Notes under the pieces: model-generated
The model's database searches: none
Seen by the model: the letters and a program-made list of their open reading frames with translations, nothing else
What the model was told of the DNA's origin: nothing
In this document: in pieces, positions 1 to 12,969 of the stretch
How positions within the stretch are numbered: position 1 is the first letter of the stretch
How the letters are laid out: the number at the start of each line of letters is the position of its first letter
Made by a program: the position numbers and the translations under genes
Assembly: GCF_000341285.1 (NCBI RefSeq)
Contig: NW_005178457.1
Span: 1 to 64,000 of the forward strand
Length of the DNA: 64,000 nt
Direction of reading: 5' to 3'
From: Galdieria sulphuraria
Taxonomy: Eukaryota; Rhodophyta; Bangiophyceae; Galdieriales; Galdieriaceae

Positions 1-2133
1 ATTCGTTGTCCTTTCCATTTCAATGACATAAACTCTGTTTGGCTTGCATTGTGAGAACTATAATCTTCCCTTCCATGCAAATTACGCTCAAGGAACAATC
101 TTTGTTCGATTACGAGTTATAAAGAAGAACAAATCGTATATCCAACTCTAGAATTGGAAAGTATACAGAGGACAGGACAATAGTAAAAAACTGACCAAAG
201 GTTGGGAATACTTTTGTCTATACACAAATTCCTACATAAGCTACCTACGATAAGTAGGATCGAACCTCAAACGATTCAGGGCTATTGGTTCGTTCTCCAC
301 GTAAAGAACTTGTTGAGAGTTTTCAATAGTATAACAACAGTAAAAGTGGTGATGCTTTTGGTTCTCCTTGCACATATATTTCAAGATTCACCTTTCTTTA
401 TTACTTTGCCAAGAAGAGATGAAAGATTCTTATTTTTCCATTATTTCTACGTTTATATTCTTTCCTTTTCACTAGGAGACGAAATCTATCCGGTATATTT
501 AAGAGAGTAAGACCTTTGCCGGTTTGGATAACAACCAAAATATCATTTGAGATTTTGACTCTGCAAAAGAATCAGATAACTTGTGTTATCTTATTCTGCT
601 GAATATTGCTTGCGAGTTGACAACATTTTTATTCTTTGTAGAGCAACTTGGATAAAACAGCGTTTCTCTTCTTTTTCAAGTTTGACTTGTCCCTAGTAGA
701 AATGAACATTCCTTCTATTGATAGACCCGTTTTTTATACGAAACGTTCTTGTCACAAATATCCAAAAGGAAGCCTCTACTAGTGTACCCATCAGGTTATA
801 CTTCTCAAGAGTCTTCTTCCAAGTGCCTAACGCAAGGAACTTTTGTATAGTGACTCACTTATTCAATGAGCTGATGGTTGAGAATGGAAGAAGATTAGGA
901 CTCAAATGCAGCTGAACAAATCGTTCTTTGAATTTGCAGAGCTTTTAAAAGTTTTACCTTTTTTTATATTGAAAGAAATAATAGCCCCCTTGGAGTTATA
1001 TCGTTCCTAAAGCAGCCTTGTACAATTTATAGTTTGCTTTCTTGTATATCTTTAAAAGTTGTAGTTTTTACAAAGTTTATCGTACAAGAGGATGCAACAA
1101 AAGCCTTTAAACCTAAACAGTCATGTTTACCTTCAAAAACACCTCAAATATATAGTCGACTACTGAGGAGAAAGAATTCAACTATGATTCAAATGATATG
1201 CAATGACAAGATACGAGAAAAGAAACGATAGAATAGACTCAATTCGACTGAATTGAATTTCTCTGAAAAATATATTTTCTCCTCTTAACAGAATCCAAAA
1301 TATCAAATGCCACTATTTTCAGAGGAGAAAGAAACAGGAGTTATTGACTCTTACAGAAATTGAGTATTAATGATACACTTGTGTGAGTCAATGTTGTTTC
1401 TGAGATTTGATAAAACCACGAGATATTTTGGATCCTTCTTTGCACATTTGTTTTGGTTTGTCTATTGCTATCATCAACTTTTGTAGCTTTAGTGATAAAC
1501 TGCCACTTGCCATGATATCGTAAGAAAGGAATTTGACGATTGCTGAGAATAAAGCAGTGCTGTGCTTGCGGGTTTCTGCATTTCTACTAAATAATATATT
1601 TCAACTGGAGCTTTTGAATAGACTACACAAGAGAATGACTTGGTTCATACTCTAGTTCCGTGTTTCGAAATGAAGCAAAAGTGACGTAAAAACTATTCCA
1701 TAAAATACAGAAAATCTAGAGAGAGACGTCTATGGAACAAATTCTTCATGAACAACCTATATCACTCGGAACTCTCATGACTACTCTCGAAAATTCTGAA
1801 AGAAACTTTCTTATCTATGTGAGAATGGGCCATGTTCAATAGCTTTATACTCTCAAAGAGCATAAAAAACTTGTGAAATAAAAATTGGCTTCCTTCCAAT
1901 CCTCCTTGTACCCTATGAGAGTTACCATTATATTAGCATACGAGAATAAGAATATCGATAGCGGAAAAAGCCATATTGATCGTACTTCCATAGTTCAAGT
2001 CATCTCAGTCCAAGCCATAAAAGGTATGACATAGTCATCAGTTGATAAAGAGAAGAAGTTGGATTGGTATCCTTTACTGTTTTCCTTGTTGTTGTTGTGA
2101 CCGACAAACAGTCAATCGTTCATTTATTTATAT
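1..2133. other. Gene-poor left edge
   Basis: I see no recognisable gene in these two kilobases. Short open stretches exist (for example 202-510 and 1034-1231), but their translations show no known motif, no splice-linked partner and a composition like the surrounding AT-rich DNA. No tRNA fold or long repeat was evident by eye. The region fits the accessory, gene-poor character of the first 23 kb. Confidence 0.5.
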
Positions 2134-2275
2134 TTGTACTCCGAAATAAACAAAAGATTGTTTAATTTCTCTTTGGCGATGGCGAATTTGAATGAAAAGT
2201 GGAAAGCTGTGGACAACTTTAAGTCTGTTGTGGTAGATCGTGAAAGAGACGTTGATCGAGTGACAAAAGAACTGT

Positions 2276-4288
2276 ATGATCTTCATAGAAGACAGAAAAC
2301 AACTCAGGGGTGTAACAAGTAGTTGCAACTATCGCTTGACCATACCATTCGCCCCCCACATCTTCGGCTCGGGCAAAACGACCTTTGCCCAAAACTATTT
2401 GGAGTTGGTGCAAAGGTTTGGTGAAAATTTTCTGTCGACGTTTGCTTCAGACCCTTTGAAGAGAACCTTTTTGGAGAAGCTGAAAAGGGCTTCATTGCTT
2501 TATGTGGATTTAAGGGGGTTGAAGCCCACAGAACCGAAAGAACGCAACCTAGAGTGGGCAGTCTACTATCGAATGATAGAAGCGTGTTGCACTTCTGTTG
2601 GACAAGAACCAGAGGATGAAGAAGTAGTATTTAAAGAATGCCGTACACGTCCCTATAAGTTAGTTAGAAAACTTCGTTCAATCTTAAACATTCCTTCCGA
2701 TCAATTTCTTTTGTTGGCATTTGACGAAGTTGGTGTGTTTGATACAAAGGGAACCTTTTTTGAACTGGAGAAGAATGACAAAGGTGTGGTTCGACCATAC
2801 AACGACTTTTTCGGTATCATTAGTCAATTGTGCAAAGAACCCGACTTGTTTTTTATTGTTGTTGGGAAAAGCAAGGGTTTAAGTATTAAGAATTATGTCT
2901 CTTCTGTATCAAAAGTCATACTACATTTTATTTCTTTATCACCTTTGGACGCTTCCAGTATCGTTGAATTCCTTGAAAAGACTCTTCTTGAAACACCTAC
3001 TCAAGTTCCAGTTTGTAATGTCTTATGTAGTTCTTCATTTTCAGTAAATGAATTGGCAGATTCGTTATTGGAATGTACAGGTGGAGTTCCTGGTTTGTTG
3101 ACTCGTGCTGTGAATATGCTTTTGAATTATATAATAGCAAGAAACCAGCCTTTCATATCGAAAGAAGAATGTTTGACTTGTATGAACGACGACAATTTCC
3201 GAATAATTTGTGCTGAACCATTTGTGGAACGAATATTGAATTTGGACGAAGATAGAAAAAGTGTTTTTGATATACTTTTGATGATGGCACTTTATCGTAT
3301 ACCGTTTCAAGTAGATGACATATTGACCTCGGAGTCTTATCTATATGATGCAGTCACTGAAATGGGACTATATCGATATCCTATTGACCAGAATACTTTT
3401 CAAGTCCTAATTCCAAAAATATTTGTTGTAATCTTCAAGAACCAACCGTCTATCTCCCCTATGGAAAAGATACTTCTTGGATCACTTGATGTAGAACCAG
3501 TAGATTGTTTCTTCTATTCAAAATGTCGTGTATTTGAAGGAATTGTTGCTTTACGACTAGTTTTGATGTTGTCTTCAAAGAATCGAAATGAGTTGAGGGA
3601 ATTGTTGTGTCAAATGTCTCCAATATGGAAACAAATGAAACTTCCAATCAGTACAATATCACCTATTCACTATATCAAGTCTGTTGTTAGTTCTAGAGAA
3701 ACAAGAAATGAATCGAACAAGAGTCGAAGAACTTTTGCCAATACTGAATGGAATAAGATTATTCGAGAGACACTTTATTTAGAGACTATTTACATTCCAG
3801 TGGACGCTACTTCTCATAGTCCTGATATTATATTCAAATTACAATCTCCTGTGGAACCCAAAGTCCTTACTGTTGGAGTTGCTTGTAAAGGACGCTGGAA
3901 GTCGGAAGGAATTGGCTGGTCAGATATTATAGATGAAGCCAAGAAATTTTTAGATCCTGTATATGATCAAGTCTTATCCAGTGCAATGGATTATCATCAT
4001 TGTATGCTTATTATCGTTAGTACAAAGTTATCATTGAATGTTTCTAATGAGTTGGGTAATCAGAGTCGTTGTTACTCCAGTGGAATGTTTATTAGAAATG
4101 ATTCGTTCAAAGTACCTGATAATTGTGAACTTGTTATTCTTTGTGAAAGAGATATCCAAATGCTGATTGACGAAGAAATATTGAATGGACTTGAAAGAGC
4201 ATTTCATGTTTCTCATAATCCTACTTTTTGGGATTTTGGATTAGATTTACTTGATAGAATCCGTAACAGTTTCTTAAGTTGGCAATAG
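2276..4288 (+). CDS. P-loop NTPase with C-terminal nuclease-like domain, type A copy 1
   Basis: This 670-codon intronless frame has a Walker A motif (FGSGKT, about residues 30-35), a Walker B motif (LLLAFDE, about 145-151) and a TGGVP motif typical of archaeal-type/STAND ATPases. A helical middle part follows, then a C-terminal segment resembling a PD-(D/E)XK nuclease core, with Asp at about 517 (SPDII) and an A-C-K triplet at about 536-538 where the family usually has E/Q-x-K. This order (NTPase then REase-like) is that of the Crinkler/RHS 'CR' effector class described in oomycetes, fungi, trypanosomes and other eukaryotes. In this alga it may act on nucleic acid or chromatin, but that is inference. 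The start is uncertain because the stretch from about 2182 also looks coding. The copy looks nearly whole. A sister copy lies at 10.9-13.0 kb. The classification rests on motifs, not a search. Confidence 0.6.
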   Translation: MIFIEDRKQLRGVTSSCNYRLTIPFAPHIFGSGKTTFAQNYLELVQRFGENFLSTFASDPLKRTFLEKLKRASLLYVDLRGLKPTEPKERNLEWAVYYRMIEACCTSVGQEPEDEEVVFKECRTRPYKLVRKLRSILNIPSDQFLLLAFDEVGVFDTKGTFFELEKNDKGVVRPYNDFFGIISQLCKEPDLFFIVVGKSKGLSIKNYVSSVSKVILHFISLSPLDASSIVEFLEKTLLETPTQVPVCNVLCSSSFSVNELADSLLECTGGVPGLLTRAVNMLLNYIIARNQPFISKEECLTCMNDDNFRIICAEPFVERILNLDEDRKSVFDILLMMALYRIPFQVDDILTSESYLYDAVTEMGLYRYPIDQNTFQVLIPKIFVVIFKNQPSISPMEKILLGSLDVEPVDCFFYSKCRVFEGIVALRLVLMLSSKNRNELRELLCQMSPIWKQMKLPISTISPIHYIKSVVSSRETRNESNKSRRTFANTEWNKIIRETLYLETIYIPVDATSHSPDIIFKLQSPVEPKVLTVGVACKGRWKSEGIGWSDIIDEAKKFLDPVYDQVLSSAMDYHHCMLIIVSTKLSLNVSNELGNQSRCYSSGMFIRNDSFKVPDNCELVILCERDIQMLIDEEILNGLERAFHVSHNPTFWDFGLDLLDRIRNSFLSWQ

Positions 4289-4440
4289 ATTCTAACTCAG
4301 TCCTTCTCTTTGTTTTGAAGAGCAAATAAACTATTTTTTGTATGTTTGAAACTTGGTTACATCTTACTTTTTTGCCTCTTTGGAGACCATACATTCTCTC
4401 CCGAAAAGAGTTTATTAGCTGACTGACAGGGCTGGTTCAC
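4289..4440. repeat. Shared 3' flank of type A copies (copy 1)
   Basis: The roughly 150 bp after the type A copy 1 stop match the roughly 160 bp after copy 2 (about 12970-13130), with scattered differences. Both contain 'gtttgaaacttggttacatc' and 'gaaaagagtttattagctg'. Similarity then ends. The duplicated unit therefore includes the 3' untranslated region and probably the polyadenylation signal. Confidence 0.75.
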
Positions 4441-7400
4441 AGTAGTTCATTCTTATCTAGCCATTTTACATGGCTATGTAATTGCATAATACATTCTGAA
4501 TATTATCAATACTAAACATAAGACAATTGTATTCAATAAGTTGAGTCATTTTTGGTGTCTATGACAATAGATTGGCTATTTTGAAGCAATTGTAGAAAAC
4601 TTTGTTGGGAAAGGCTCTCAAGTCATGAAAAAGTCCGTATTGGAGAAACAGAAAACTCTATATGACACCAGAAAGAGCTTTGTCTTTGCTCCAATTGTTT
4701 TAGAATCTCACATTCTTTCTTCTCCTCTACGTATGAATGGAATATTTGTTGAAATTGAAACGTTTCTAAAATGTTTCGATTTTTCAGCATAGTCTCACAA
4801 TGGATGACTTCAAAAGACTGTTGGATCAGTTTGTTACCAAAATAAATCGCTATGGAAGCTTGAGACACGTTGATAATGACTCAATTTGAGCAATCGAAAG
4901 TTATACAACAAAAAACTTTTTATTCAAAATAAAAAGCAAGGCTTAAACTATGGTATCTTACTTCTCAACTTTGGAAACTGTGAAGGTTCTAAAACAAACC
5001 TTCATCAGCCAGAGACCAGATGTGATTGGGTGAGCACCCAAGTTTCCATAACCAAACATAAACTTCACCTTTCTGAAAGGTAGAATGAGTCTTCAACTAG
5101 ATTAGGTTTGATAGAACCACAAGTTGGCGGACAAAAGGTTGTAGATTGTTGTGCAAACTTCAAAGATGTAATGATGATGGAACTTGGTTGAATCGATCGA
5201 AAGCTGCTTGGTTTTCATATTAACAGAATAAGAAATATTTTACTAGAATCTTTTGTTTGGAATTGTAAGTTTGTAATACGTTGAACCCTTTAGAGGAGTG
5301 GTTATTTGACAAATAGTAAAGGAGAAAGAAATGCAGTCAGATTGAAAAGTTTTTTTGTAAATTCTGCACCATCAATCGTTTTCAAACAGTTATCTGTCGC
5401 AATGATTTAGACAAAAAGTATGTTTCTAGTACCTGAAAAATCTTGTTTGGAAGGAACTTTGCTGAGATGTGGAATACCCTGGCAGATAGTATTGTTGCAA
5501 AAGATTACTATCACATATTCAAATAGATAGTTAGTTATGTATTCTTACCACATTGACATTGTTGCAAGATATTGTATAATTCCATTGCAGTATGTTGTCC
5601 ACATAGGAATGCTTCATGTTGAGTCATTGGCTCTACACTCAAACGTACCTGACTTTGAGTCATCCAGAAACTTTCTTGTGACTACTACTCTCCTCAGGGA
5701 ATGTTAGATTGAGTTTTTACTATGGCTACTCCGGTATATTTTGATATATGCAATATTTGGATAGTCAAAAAACACAAAAAGTTATAACCTCAAACTTTGC
5801 CATTCATTGACTGGGTCTACACACAAGTGCCAAGGATTATATCGAGTCATTGAGTATTAGAAAACATACAAATAGGGACACAATTTACGGGGTAAAGTTT
5901 AGAGTACTGTTAAAGTAAAGGAGCTCATAGAGAGAGTATCTCAAACGGTTGCTGAAAGATTGAAAGCTGCAAAGATCGTCCCTTTCCAGATTCAACCCTA
6001 TAGTCCTCTTCAAATGAAAGTCAACAGTGAAAAGTTATAAGAGTATTCGTTAATAGCACTGTTAGATCATTTATGTTTCTAGTTTCCAAAAAAAAGAAGA
6101 AGAAGCAGAGCAGCCTTTCTACTACAAGAGCTTAAGTTCCATCGTTTCCTAATTTTTTGTTTTAAAATTATCCATTCGAAGAACCCACCACTTGTCATCA
6201 TAACAAGCTAAATGTACATCGGCAATCGTACCTAATTATACAGTATTAAAAAGAAGGAGACTGTATGCCGATTTGAACAACGATATGTGTACGATTGCAA
6301 TCTTGCTTTAGCAATGTCATCTTTTTTTGCAAGAGTTTGCTAAATGGGAATGTTTTAAAATCATCTATAAAAAGAATTGTAAAAGGATTGCTCAGATGTT
6401 TCTGCTATGACGAGAAACACTGAAATGTAAACTCCTTTCTGTTATAATAGCTTTTTTTTGGGCATAGAGACTTTACTGATTTTTGGTACTCCCATAAACC
6501 AAAAGTTTGTACACTATTTAAACCTTTTGTTATTTATCCATTTTTTGGAAATGTCTCTTTAACAGCTAAAATACTCCTATAGTCAGCATCACCTTGCTTT
6601 TTCAGTAAAAACTTTTATCATTTATGTAAAACGATACAACAAAACGACTGGGTAAGATGACTATTGAAATTTTTCTTTTGGTAGAATTCGTGATAAATGA
6701 ATTAACGATCATCCATAAGGGAATAGATATGAGACATTGAGACAAACTATATAAATACCTATCTACAAGGTGTATCAAAACAACAAAGTCTAGGAAAATC
6801 AATCATAGCAAGGAGCAATCTATCTCTGGTCAGAATCTTCTTTAAACGCGCCGTCAACTTATTAACGAGCGTCCTAATTATCTAATAATATGACCCTGTT
6901 AAAGAAGCAATTCAAAGGCAAATAATAAAGACAACTATGACAGATGGACAGAAATAGTCCCTGGACTTCTTCTGCATGCTATTCTGAGAAATGTCTTTTA
7001 TGTTCCAAATCTGATCACAAACCTACAATTCGTCTCTTAAAAAAGAGTATCTTACTAAATGAAAACGGACATAACTAAAGTGCCCAAAAATAAAAGGAAT
7101 AGGATTCGACTAAGAAACTAGTTAAGGTTCCTACAAACTATCTTAAAAATGTGAACCCAAGGGCTGATATCGACAAGAGCCTAAAGGACCAAGATTCTGA
7201 CTGCAGATATGCACGAAAAATATTCTAAAACGACACTCAATAAAAATCTGCTGATTTACGAGAGAGATGAAAGGTTCACGACCTTGAGTTATTTGGAATC
7301 CAATGCCTTGGTTATCTCCTCGAAAAACAAACAGCGAATTTCCAAGGAATACCAGAGTTAAAACAACGATATCTCTTGAATGGAATATATAAAAGTAACA

Positions 7401-7731
7401 GAGGTATTCAATAATGGACAATCCAAAAAGACAATACAAGCCAAGTGGAGCTCAACGTCTCAAAGGAAAAGGTGGGACTGTTACAATAGAAACAATTCAA
7501 AGCTTGAAATATGTTCAAAGAGAGGTTTAAATTCCGAAATTTCATTTTTACAACTTTAATCCCTCGATAGGTTTGAAGTGGCTAAAGTGTCATAAACCAA
7601 CTTAAAGATATCCAAAGTAACTGTATAGCCGCCCTGGAAACTCTTGAAAAACATTATCAATTTGTCCAATTTACAATTTGTGTTTAGGTCATTCGTTGTT
7701 GAAAGGTTCGAGTTGTATCAGTCTTTGAATA
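4441..7731. other. Intergenic region, no whole gene
   Basis: About 3.3 kb separate type A copy 1 from the first type B copy, with no whole gene visible. Two weak traces of mobile DNA occur. One is a copia-like scrap near 6960-7060 (entered separately). The other is a short open stretch beginning at 7414 whose start (KRQYKPSGAQRLKGKG) recalls the SGAxKRK opening of hAT-type transposase proteins, but it is too short to call. The rest looks like decayed AT-rich spacer. Confidence 0.4.
6955..7065 (+). mobile_element. Fossil fragment of a Ty1/copia-type retroelement
   Basis: A short translated stretch reads ILRNVFYVPNLITNLQFVS. It matches the well-known copia polyprotein signature just before the GAG-pre-integrase region (pattern L.NVLYVP.L..NL.SVS). 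No flanking long terminal repeats or other domains are recognisable, so this is an old, broken, isolated fragment. The limits are approximate. The call rests on one motif. Confidence 0.4.
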
Positions 7732-10217
7732 ATGCAAACAATATACCAATTAAAAGAACCACAAATTGACAGGGAAGAGGACGTCAGGACAATTATACAG
7801 ACGTTTCTTTTTCAGTTCTCGGAGAAGGCGTACGGTGGGCCTTCGTTCAATCGCCCGGCTTGCTGTTTTGCGCCGCATATTTATGGAGCCGGCAAAACAT
7901 TTCTAGGCCAAAACTTTTTGGCCTATTTGAATATTTTTGCAGAGCGTGAGTGTTCCAATGCACAGACTTTTCAACAACTACACAGTTCAAACGATAACCC
8001 CCAACCGAGTGCGTTGAAGGTGCCTTGGAAACACTTTGCGGAACAAACTTTGTCAGTTAGCTTACAACTAAAAGAGAGCTTTTCTCATGCTCCTTTTCCA
8101 AGGTTTCGAAAGGCTTTGATGTATAATATAATTTTGAACGCTTACCGACAAAATGGTAAAGATACGGACGCTCTTCAAATAGCTGAAAGGACGGTAAAGA
8201 ATTTTGATATCGTAGGAGCTATTAATTAGCTTCTCGAACAATTTCAGAAACGATATTTATTTTTGATGATAGACGAACTTAGCCACCTAAGTGACCTCAC
8301 CAAATACTATAGTGAACTTACCACGAAACAGTTCGTCGAGTCCCACCCAAAATATATACCGTACCGCAAATTCTTCCGAATTCTACATAAGTTGCTGAAT
8401 ACAGGAAAAGTAATCGTCTATCTGGCAGGGCGAACAGCTGAAATCTCAGCCCCCCTGTCTGATACTAGCTCCAGTAGAGTGAGTCTCCATATGTTGCGGT
8501 TGAATCCCTTTAACCTCCATGATATTAACGAATATATTGAGCTGGCAACTTATGATGGAAAGTCCTTGAAGGACTGGTTATTGCCCTCAGATGAATTACG
8601 ACATCGATTCGTAGAATTGTTGAAAAAGAAGACAGGAGGTATTCCGTTGATTGTAAAGAATACTTTACTAGCCCTAGTAGAGAAACTTGCAAACTTATCG
8701 CAACCTGTTACCAACGATGAAAATATGGAACCCTTATTAGATAGAATCTTTAACTCGGTACTACTAGAGTCAGTAACGTTTATTATTCCAGAGATACCAG
8801 ATTCCGCAACCCTTCTTCGATATCAATTTGTCCTTTCGAATTATCAGCTCGGAACAATTTTTCCAATCGAATTTGCAATTACTATATGTGGAACGAGAAC
8901 TTATTTGATGGACTTGGTTGCAACTTTTGGGTTTTACTCTGAAATTTGTGAAACTGACGGGATTGACTTGGGCACTAAATTCAAGATTGGTTGTTGTGAA
9001 TTTATATTGAGAGCTCATAGCAACTATAACTTTTTCCGTGAGGCTACTGAACTCTTGCCTTTATCTCCGTTTAGTTATATTCCCGACACTGCAACAGCAA
9101 AAAGAGTCTTCTTTGAATTTATATTTATGAAGATCTTTCGTTTTCGCTTATTAACTTTTCTTCATACTAGTTCCTCGCAGATTGTACATTCTGCTATTCC
9201 AGGAATTTTCCAGGGTTCCTTTATTGAACAGGACAATATTTCTTATTCTATGGAATCAACAAAATCTAATGATATACCCATCTTGAGAAATGTCTCTGAT
9301 TCATTTTCTGACCATTATGGAAAATATTTACAACGTTGTGGTATTTTTGTTCCAAAAGATGGCGATTCGAGTGGTCCTGATGCATATGTTGTATTCCATA
9401 ATGGACAAACACGTTATGTTGTTGCATTTTCATTTACATTTTATCACAAAACTGAATTTTCGAAGAGAGATATTGAGAAGGAAGCAGAACAATTTTTCCA
9501 AGAAGTTATTTCCGTTCATCTGTTCAACTTTGTTTTCAGTTTGTGGTAGTTTGTACTAGATATGATCGATCTGTAGTTTTCTCTAGTGAAGAACAGAATA
9601 TTGTTGAGGATGCAAGTTATTTGGTTACTGAACATTCTGCAGGGTCAACTTTGAATGAAAGTCGTCGATCATGTCTGCAATTGGTAGTTGTTTCTCAAAG
9701 GAACCTTGAACGATTTTTGGGAAGAGAAAATTTCGATATTTTGAGGAAAATTGGGAAAGCAAGCCGAGAAGAGTTCAGAAAAGACTTTTCAGTATGGTGT
9801 AAAACTGTCTTTGAGTCGATGTCCGATGAATATGTTTCGCCTTTGGAAGCTAAGCCATTCAATGTTACTTTAAGAGTAGCTCGAAATATAAGACCGAGAA
9901 CCAATGAGGAGAATAGGATGCAAATGGAAGGTTTTCAAACTGCTATGCAAGTGGAAGAAGGAAATACACGAGGCGAACAAAGGGTTGCAGCATCGAGTTC
10001 TTTGTCTTCGTCATTTGATTGGAATACTTTCCTAAGAGAATATTGTGGTCTTTCTGAAGAAGATGTTGCTTATTGTCTTCCGAAAGTGGAAGATATTGAT
10101 ATGGACGAGCTTCCAGCGGTGACCAAAGAAATTTTAAGGGACTTGGGTATAGATAAACCTGCGTTGAGGTTGAAGATAAGATCTTCTATAAGGTCATATC
10201 TCGCTAACGAACGATGA
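7732..10217 (+). pseudogene. P-loop NTPase/nuclease-like/SAM, type B copy 1 (broken)
   Basis: This is a relative of the whole copy at 14989-17484, similar across almost its full length but broken, with about two interruptions. Parts visible in order are a Walker A motif (YGAGKT), a Walker B motif (LMIDE), a TGG-P motif, a helical middle, a PD-(D/E)XK-like core and a C-terminal SAM-like helical domain. From the WKHFAE motif through the nuclease-like part the DNA is nearly identical to the other copy. The ATP-binding front and the last part of the SAM-like domain differ strongly. The high similarity implies a young or recently gene-converted copy. It is treated as a fossil of a CR-effector-like gene. 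Confidence 0.65.
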
Positions 10218-10937
10218 ATGTATTTGAGAGTTTTGTCATTTTTTCAATATGTTTCATTCGTTGTAGTTGCAACTCATAAATACAAAATTTTCTATTATTC
10301 TATTATCGAACATTGAAGATGTTAACCTGCTTTACTCGATTTTGAGCAAATGCTTTCACAGGAGATATGGAGTCTTTTATGTTTAGTGAGTTTTATTCAA
10401 GAAAATATTCCACTAAAAGAGATATAAAAAGCTATTGGTATAATAACTGGTATAGATAGAATTTATCTTCATACCATAGTAATATTGCGACGGGAGAAAG
10501 ATAGCGTCGTAAGGAACTTCCGTCAACTCCCTAGCGACGCTTAAGCCTTTCAACAAAGTTGAGTTTGACCGAAACTAGCTTTGCAAAGAAAATCTCAGTT
10601 CGATTGCAATTAGTTTTGATTTGTTCTCATGTTGTGTGCAGTGATCAGTCCAATTCGGATGCTTTGTAAGGTCAACTTGAAAGTGCGAGATGGTCACTTT
10701 TCAATTTCAACGCGGAGCAACTCTGTTAACTTGTCATACAAATAAAAGGCTCAAGGAGCACTCTTTCTTCAATTATCAACCGTTAGAAATTTTGAGCAAT
10801 GAACATTTTAAGATTGATCGATCACTGTTGTATTTTACTGTCCTTTAGTTCAGTTCACAGCTTGCGATATGTCCAGTGAGCTTGACGCAGAAAGCGTGTA
10901 TTACATAGTTGTAGTAGACTGAGAACAAGATGTTCGT
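10218..10937. other. Spacer between type B copy 1 and type A copy 2
   Basis: About 700 bp without a recognisable gene. No shared flank with the other type B copy was seen, in contrast to the conserved 3' flank of the type A copies. Confidence 0.4.
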
Positions 10938-12969
10938 GTAGTAACAAAGCAGTTATTTAGGCTATACAACTTCGTAAACTTGGTCGCCCTTTCAAACCAG
11001 TCATACCTTTTGGCCCTCACCTCTTCGGAAGAAAGACAAGTTTTGTACAAAGTTACTTGAAACTGTTGAATAACACGGGTGAAAGTGCACTTATAGGTCT
11101 ATATCACGTTGGTGAGTCTGAGAAGACCAATCGAACGGGTTTTTGGAGAAGCTCAGAAACTCTTCGTTGCTTCATGCTGATCTAAGGAAGTTGGAGCCTA
11201 ATCGACCCATCGAGGAAAAATGAAACCTGAAGTGGGCCTTGTGCTTTTTATTGTACCAATCGGCTTAGGATCAGATGGGTCTACCGTTTATGAAGCCTGA
11301 TGAAACCTACAGACACATTCCTCCCTATCCAAAGTTTCTAACTCCGGAGCTACGGAAGACTTTGGACACTCCTTCCGATCAATATCTTTTGGTAGCATTT
11401 GATGAAGTTGGTGTTCTAGACGAAAGTCGAAACGAATTTCATTTCAAGAGAACCCATGATGGTAGAGTTCGACCATACAACGACTTTTTCGGTATCATTA
11501 GGAAATTGTGCAAAGAACCCGACTTGTTTTTTATAGTTGTTGGAAAAAGAAAAGGTTTAAGTATTAAGAATGATGTCGCTTCTGGGCTATCAAAAGTCAT
11601 ACTACATTTTATCCCTTTATCACCTTTGGACGCTTCCAGTATCGTTGAATTCCTTGAAAAAAGTCTTCTAAAGACACCTACTCAAGAACCAGTTTGTAAT
11701 GTCTTATGTAGTTCTTCATTTTCAGTAAATGAATTGGCAGACTCATTATTGGAATGTACAGGTGGAGTTCCTGGTTTGTTGACTCGTGCAGTGAATATGC
11801 TTCTGAATTATATAATAGCAAGAAACCAGCCTTTCATATCGAAAGAAGAATGTTTGACTTGTATGAACGACGATAATTTCCGAAGAATTTGTGCTGAACC
11901 ATTTGTGGAACGAATATTGATTTTGGACGAAGATAGAAAAAGTGTTTTTGATATACTATTGATGATGGCACTTTATCGTATACCGTCTAAAGTAGATGAT
12001 AGATTGACCTCGGAGTCCTTTTTATATGATGCAGTCACTGAAATGGGATTATATCGATATCCTATTGACGAGAATACTTTTCAAGTCCTAATTCCGAAAG
12101 TATTTGTTGTAATCTTCAAGAACGACCCTTCTATCTCTTCTTTGGAAAAGATACTTCTTGGATCACTTGATGTAGAACCAGTAGATTGTTTCTTCTATTC
12201 AAAGTGTCGTGTATTTGAAGGAATTGTTGCTTTACGACTAGTTTTGATGTTGTCTTCAAAGAATCGAAATGAGTTGAGGGAATTGTTATGTCAATTGTCT
12301 CCAATATGGAAACAAATGAAACTTCCAATCAATACAATATCACCTATTCACTATATCAAGTCTGTTGTTAGTTCTAGAGAAACAAGAAATGAATCGAACA
12401 AGAGTCGAAGAACTTTTGCCAATACCGAATGGAATAACATTATTCGAGAGACACTTTATTTAGAGACTATTTACATTCCTTTGGACGCTACTTCTCATAG
12501 TCCTGATATTATATTCAAATTACAATCTCCTGTGGAACCCAAAGTTCTTACTGTTGGAGTTGCTTGTAAAGGACGTTGGAAGTCGGAAGGAATTGGCTGG
12601 TCAGATATTATAGATGAAGCCAAGAAATTTTTAGATCCTGTATATGATCAAGTCTTATCCAGTGCAATGGATTATCATCATTGTATGCTTATTATCGTTA
12701 GTACAAAGTTATCATTGAATGTTTCTAATGAGTTGGGTAATCAGAGTCGTTGTTACTCCAGTGGAATGTTTATTAGAAATGATTCGTTCAAAGTACCTGA
12801 TAATTGTGAACTTGTTATTCTTTGTGAAAGAGATATGGAAATGCTGATTGACGAAGAAATATTGAATGGACTTGAAAGAGCATTTCATGTTTCTGATAAT
12901 CCTACTTTTTGGGATTTTGGATTAGATTTACTTGATAGAATCCGTAACAGTTTCTTAAGTTGGCAATAG
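10938..12969 (+). pseudogene. P-loop NTPase/nuclease-like, type A copy 2 (decayed front)
   Basis: This copy is nearly identical at DNA level to the one at 2276-4288 from the RPYNDFFG motif to the last residue, including the TGGVP motif and the nuclease-like core (SPDII with the A-C-K triplet). A long open frame, 11275-12969 (564 codons), spans the Walker B motif onward. The ATP-binding front upstream is eroded, with only traces of the P-loop region recognisable from about 10980, so the copy cannot bind ATP in the usual way. Its 3' flank is also shared with copy 1. Whether the remaining frame is still translated cannot be told from sequence. It is treated as a fossil copy. Confidence 0.6.

Noticed and set aside
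202-510. 102-codon open stretch at the left edge
   Set aside because: Phe/Leu/Tyr-rich with no conserved motif, as expected for chance frames in AT-rich DNA.
5916-6040. Open stretch VKELIERVSQTVAERLKAAKIV and following
   Set aside because: Amphipathic helix-like but isolated, no ATG or splice partner identified. Considered as a retroelement gag part but no motif supports it.
7143-7439. 98-codon minus-strand open stretch with hydrophobic character
   Set aside because: No known motif, atypical residue pattern, and it lies opposite the decayed region near the copia scrap. Probably chance.
10485-10550. Possible hairpin or structured RNA (CGACGGGAG...CTCCCTAGCGACG)
   Set aside because: Stem pairing is imperfect and no known RNA family is recognised.
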